A stretch of DNA of 64,000 nucleotides from Lumnitzera littorea (taxonomy: Eukaryota; Streptophyta; Magnoliopsida; Myrtales; Combretaceae), in NCBI GenBank assembly GCA_024138015.1, contig JAMXBB010000009.1:45180972-45244971 (forward strand), given 5' to 3'. The notes below the pieces were generated by a model, which saw only the letters and a list, made by a program, of their open reading frames with translations, made no database searches and was not told the DNA's origin. Shown here piece after piece: positions 59,906 through 64,000 of this stretch; within the stretch, counting starts at the first letter, position 1, and every line of letters begins with the position of its first letter. The position numbers were made by a program, and so were the translations under genes.

Positions 59906-61640
59906 TTGTACTTAATGTTAGACTTTTAACCTATGCCAAATATCTATCAACCTATAAGAGAAAACTGTTAGGGAGTAAACTATATAAGCTTAATAAAATA
60001 TCCCTCATACTATACCGACAAACAGATTATCAAACAATTTATAAACAAATATATGAATATATAAATAAGTAGTATGCCGAATAATATATGCAATTAATCG
60101 ATGCTACGTACAACATCTAATAAGAGTTAGGCTACTAAACCTTTAGCCTACAGTCGAACTCAAGGATTAGAAGGGCTAGTAAGGCAAATCCTCCTACTCT
60201 AGCCGACTCCGACGGAAGTGTTGAGCCAAATGACTACCCATCTCTTTTAAGTGTACCGAATTATTAATTGTTGAGATAATAGCCTGGCTATTCTCGAGTA
60301 GTTACTCACGTCCAAGCCCACCAACTACTCGACCTTACTCTTGCTAAAGTGCCAACAAAGAGACCCTAGACTAATCTTTAGTCACCCCTGCTCGGACAAG
60401 TAATCTAATCATATTATTTTGCTCGCATCCTCCAACAACCTCTCTAATGTATCACACCATGTATATAGGACCACGTATAGCATCTGCCATACTAATCGTT
60501 ACTTTTCTTGAATATTCATTTCACCCTTTTATATTCTTATACATCATTTTTTTAGGATAATACCCTTTTTATCTTTTTCTTTTTAGAGAAATTGTCTTAA
60601 TTTATTGGATATAAATACCCTTTATATTTGTAGCCGTAATCAAATTATCATCAATATAACTGAATATTCTTCCTTAACATAAACACTGTTTGTTTACTCT
60701 CATTATTCTCTTATCCTAACCCTCAAGCAATGCTAAATAGCGAGTAATCGCATTAAATTAATTCGTATGTTATATCAAGTTGTATCGTAAGTCCTTGAAA
60801 GTTCCATTGGTACGTTACATCCATTGAAGCTATTCATAGGTTTTGCTTAATTTTCATTCATTTTTGTTCTTTCGTACATTCTTTATCATTTTATTTTCAA
60901 GCTTTCGGCAAGCTTGGACCCATTTAACAACTGATCTTATCTATTTTTTATCACAGTTTGTACTAACATTGGATTTAACTCTCTTCAAAGTAAAGGTTAG
61001 AGATACATCGACATCAATCGCAACCGAATTCTAGCACTTAGGTTGTTAACCATTAATTTAAATTTCATATTTCACAGAATACATTTCTGTTTCAAAAAAA
61101 TCCAATAAGACACAACATCTCAAGTCTAACGGTAAGGTGGCCTCCACAATCCAAACTCACGTGCTAAGCGATGGTATCTAAACTTAACCCCCAACCACTC
61201 ACGATTAGTGTCTCCGATGCTAGGTAATTATACAATCCAATGATAGGATCCTGTAGTACACATGCTCTATACTATACTAATCAAACCTTCATTACCATCT
61301 ACATAAGGTGATGGCTAGAACATTATATGCAACGTTCATACTTATGCATAATCCATTTAATTTAAATTAAGTCGAATATAATTAAGTTAGTTTATTAGGT
61401 GATCAACCAATATTAACAAACTATTCAAATTATGCAAAGAATAATTGTATAATCAATTTTTCAATTACCATATTTAACCAAATTTTGTACAATAAGTAAA
61501 TAGTATTTAATCACATGTTTATTCCTAAACTACCATGCATCAATTTATTAATCTATATAATTTAAATACACTAACTATAAGTAAAAAACAAGTATAGAGT
61601 TATCGAGAGTACTCATTTGACCAAAGCCAATATGACTTCT
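59906..61640 (-). other. Possible diverged LTR-like sequence
   Basis: GC-richer blocks at 60120-60480 and 61090-61320 ('ccaactactcgacc', 'caatccaaactcacgtgc', 'cccccaaccactcac') recall the layout of the long gypsy LTRs at 6.6 and 13.2 kb, minus orientation, but I could not align them well. No gene is seen; the frame at 60843-61034 is chance. Confidence 0.25.
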
Positions 61641-61654
61641 AGCAATTATCAAGT

Positions 61655-61873
61655 AGCTTGCCTTCCTAATCGATATTTCTTGATAAATAGAAATGAAATA
61701 AACCTAATGAGTATCTAGACATCGTACTAAATAGCCTAACCAGCTCATTATCTATCTTATGAGGTAACTTGTCTTCCTGATCAATATTTCCTAATAAATA
61801 TAAATGAAATAAACCTAATGAGTATCTAAACGTCGTACTAAACAATCTAACTAGCTTATTATCTATCTTATGA
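61655..61873. repeat. Tandem duplication, 110-bp unit, two copies
   Basis: Copies start at 61655 and 61765. Shared stretch 'aaatgaaataaacctaatgagtatcta' in pieces, then 'cgtactaaa' and 'attatctatcttatga'. About 88% identical by eye. Confidence 0.9.
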
Positions 61874-62235
61874 TTTCCATTTCCACTTAGGTTTTGAGTT
61901 TCATACAACTTTTTAGTTTTACTTTAAATCTTTACATTTTCATAGTTAATTCTTAATGAGTTTGCATTACTTTATTTTATAGGTAATAGCATATAGTTTA
62001 TTTAAGATTATATAAGTTTAGATTATTCGACTATTTGTATGTTTTGTATTGATATTTTGCTACAACATGAATTAGTTATAATATTTGTATATAGTAAAAT
62101 AAATAATAGTGTAATGATATATATATCAGATAAAGTAATAAAATTAGGTAGAACATCTTGAAATTGAATATTTAGATAAGTAAATACTTTAGTTCCGTCG
62201 TACTATATTATCATTTTAAGTTTATATTATATGTG

Positions 62236-62239
<4 letters not shown>

Positions 62240-62268
<29 letters not shown>
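62240..62268. repeat. (TA)n microsatellite
   Basis: About 14 TA units. Confidence 0.9.
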
Positions 62269-62270
<2 letters not shown>

Positions 62271-62307
62271 AATTTATTTCCTATAGGTGTATAATTCTAT
62301 CTTATTG

Positions 62308-62341
62308 TTATCATTATCATCATCATCATCATTATTATTAG
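62308..62341. repeat. (ATC)n/(ATT)n microsatellite
   Basis: Short compound trinucleotide repeat. Confidence 0.85.
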
Positions 62342-63140
62342 GTGTTATTATCATTACCATTTTATATTCGCATATATCATTATTTTATATAAAAGCATTT
62401 CTTCTTTGAAGTGCTTTAACTTTTTAAATGCGCGTGTATATATATAATACTTTGATCTCTTGAAGAACTTTGTATCTTATAATTGGGTCTTATCTGCACT
62501 TTATGATATGCATTTATCGATTTTGTTTTACAAGAAATTATATATGTATACTTGTAAATATTTGCGTTTAGTTATTTTTTTTATTTAGTTAGAGCTTTAT
62601 TATAGTTATTTATTTGTAAGATCACATTTTTTAAATAATGTAATCAATTTACTTGCATCCTTAGTTTTTTTTTAAATCCTAAATCGCATATAGTTTTTTT
62701 ATTATAACTCCAATATTCAGAAACTTATAATTGATTTTTATCTTTTTCAGATATACGTTTACATAACGAGGTCTGTTTTAAATGTTAAAACCTGCATTTT
62801 TCAATATGGGTCAAAATTGTAACAAAATTAATTATTTTACCACAAAAAATTTTATTTATCAAATTTGAGCTTTTTTATATTATTTTATAATTTAATTAAT
62901 TTCTAAATTTCATATTTTCATAGTATTTTTATTTTGATGTTTAATTTATATAAATTTCAATATTTCTTCATTTTATAGCTAAATATGCTAATTAAATTAA
63001 TTTTCTTATTATTGTAGTTTTCTTAAATAATTTCTAATTATTTTATAATTTTTGGTTTAATAATTATTTTTTTAGAAAAATTTCTAATATGGCATGTTTC
63101 TACTTGTCCACGTAGTAATTTTGATAATTTTCCTTTATTT

Positions 63141-64000
63141 TTATATTTCTTAAATTTTGGGTTATTTCTATATATATATTTATATATATACTTTTTAACT
63201 TAAAAAAGTATTTAATGTATTAGTGTACATATATATTTGTATTCCTTAGGTATGCATATATATAAGTTGTTATTATTTATTAAATATTTTACATTTCTTA
63301 AATTTTGTATTATTATATATATTTATATGTTATTATAATTAATTAATTAAATTATTATGGGCCTTTATTATTCTTTATGTGTTTCCCCCCATTATACATA
63401 TATACATATATATATATATTTTATGATGTTATATTAATTAAGTATATTATAATTATGTATATACTTATATTTATATATAAATACATATGTATTCTTGAGT
63501 ATTTATGTTTATTTAATATATTAGTTTACATACTTATACATATACTTGTATATATATATATTTATACTATACATTATCATACGTATATCTATACATTTAG
63601 ACATATATGTATACATATGTATTTATACTTTTAGTACACTTATACGTGCTATATATATATGTACATATACTTATACATGTATTTATACTTAATTTTATAT
63701 GTACATTTATATTTTCCTAGCATATTTTAAGGAATTTCAATATATAATATATATACATATATATATACTTTTGATTTTACATATATATGTATAAATACTT
63801 AATATTCCTTATATGTATCTTATGTATATATTATAGTATACATGTATAAAGGCATACATGTATGTATTTGTATATATATGTTTATATAATCTTATCGATT
63901 TTACTCCTTTATTCATTTATATGTATATATATATATATATATTTACTATGTATTCTTATGTATATATACCATTATGTATATATATATATATATATCTAAC
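63141..64000. repeat. Near-continuous A/T low-complexity DNA with 'tatatacatatgta' motifs
   Basis: Hundreds of bases built of TA runs broken by 'cata', 'tgta' and 'tactt'. The 85-codon frame at 63377 is a product of this composition. Confidence 0.8.

Larger units (their letters stand above)
61874..63140. other. AT-rich sequence, no gene
   Basis: Contains (TA)n at 62240-62268 and an ATC/ATT microsatellite at 62308-62341. Nothing coding. Confidence 0.6.

Noticed and set aside
63377..63634. 85-codon Tyr/Ile-rich frame
   Set aside because: Low-complexity AT microsatellite.
1..64000. CRISPR array, bacterial operon, riboswitch or phage system
   Set aside because: Repeats are retroelement LTRs, minisatellites or microsatellites without CRISPR-like regular spacers, and all recognisable proteins are plant or plant retroelement families.

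Overview
The window is AT-rich plant nuclear DNA, almost certainly from a eudicot. It holds one intact protein-coding gene in a thick layer of decayed, nested LTR retrotransposons. The plant assignment rests on a MATE/DETOXIFICATION transporter with its closest fit in the Arabidopsis DTX53 group, on tRNA-iMet-type primer binding sites, and on plant retroelement lineages (Athila, Tat/Ogre-like, chromovirus, Ty1/Copia with a plant-type GAG). The species cannot be named from the sequence. I saw no bacterial operon, CRISPR array, rRNA, tRNA gene or organelle insert. Layout. 1-2.5 kb: minus-strand Tat/Ogre-like LTR with adjoining internal region that carries a 41-bp minisatellite; it breaks into a minus-strand copia gag (2.5-2.8 kb). 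2.94-6.64 kb: long LTR and chromodomain remnant of a minus-strand chromovirus. 6.64-16.21 kb: a LARD-like non-autonomous element on the minus strand, with about 3-kb LTRs, an iMet PBS and a 3.6-kb non-coding interior that contains a diverged tandem duplication. 16.2-24.7 kb: plus-strand LTR-like blocks related to the LARD LTR, one of them split by a copia solo LTR with a perfect 5-bp target duplication. 25.8-27.8 kb: the MATE transporter gene on the minus strand. 27.8-31.4 kb: intergenic DNA with microsatellites. 31.4-42.9 kb: probable Tat-lineage element, with LTRs at 31.45 and 42.36 kb and a decayed antisense extra ORF at 40.3-41.5 kb; a GAG-only copia element (34.9-40.3 kb) is nested in it. 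42.9-54.9 kb: Athila element (LTR, PBS, gag, protease, RT) whose gag is interrupted at about 45.5 kb by a complete but decayed minus-strand chromovirus-like element with two LTRs (45.5-51.9 kb). 55.0-56.1 kb: fragment of another minus-strand gypsy integrase. 56.1-64 kb: very AT-rich DNA with a foldback of about 0.75 kb at 59.5 kb and, at the end, almost pure AT microsatellite. Apart from the MATE gene, every recognisable reading frame belongs to a retroelement and is broken, very often by stops that look like TGG to TAG/TGA or CAA/CAG to TAA/TAG transitions, as expected after cytosine methylation and deamination. I found no convincing new molecular system. The observations most worth following are the foldback, the internal duplication of the LARD-like element, the antisense extra ORF, the GAG-only copia element, and the proposed first exon of the MATE gene.
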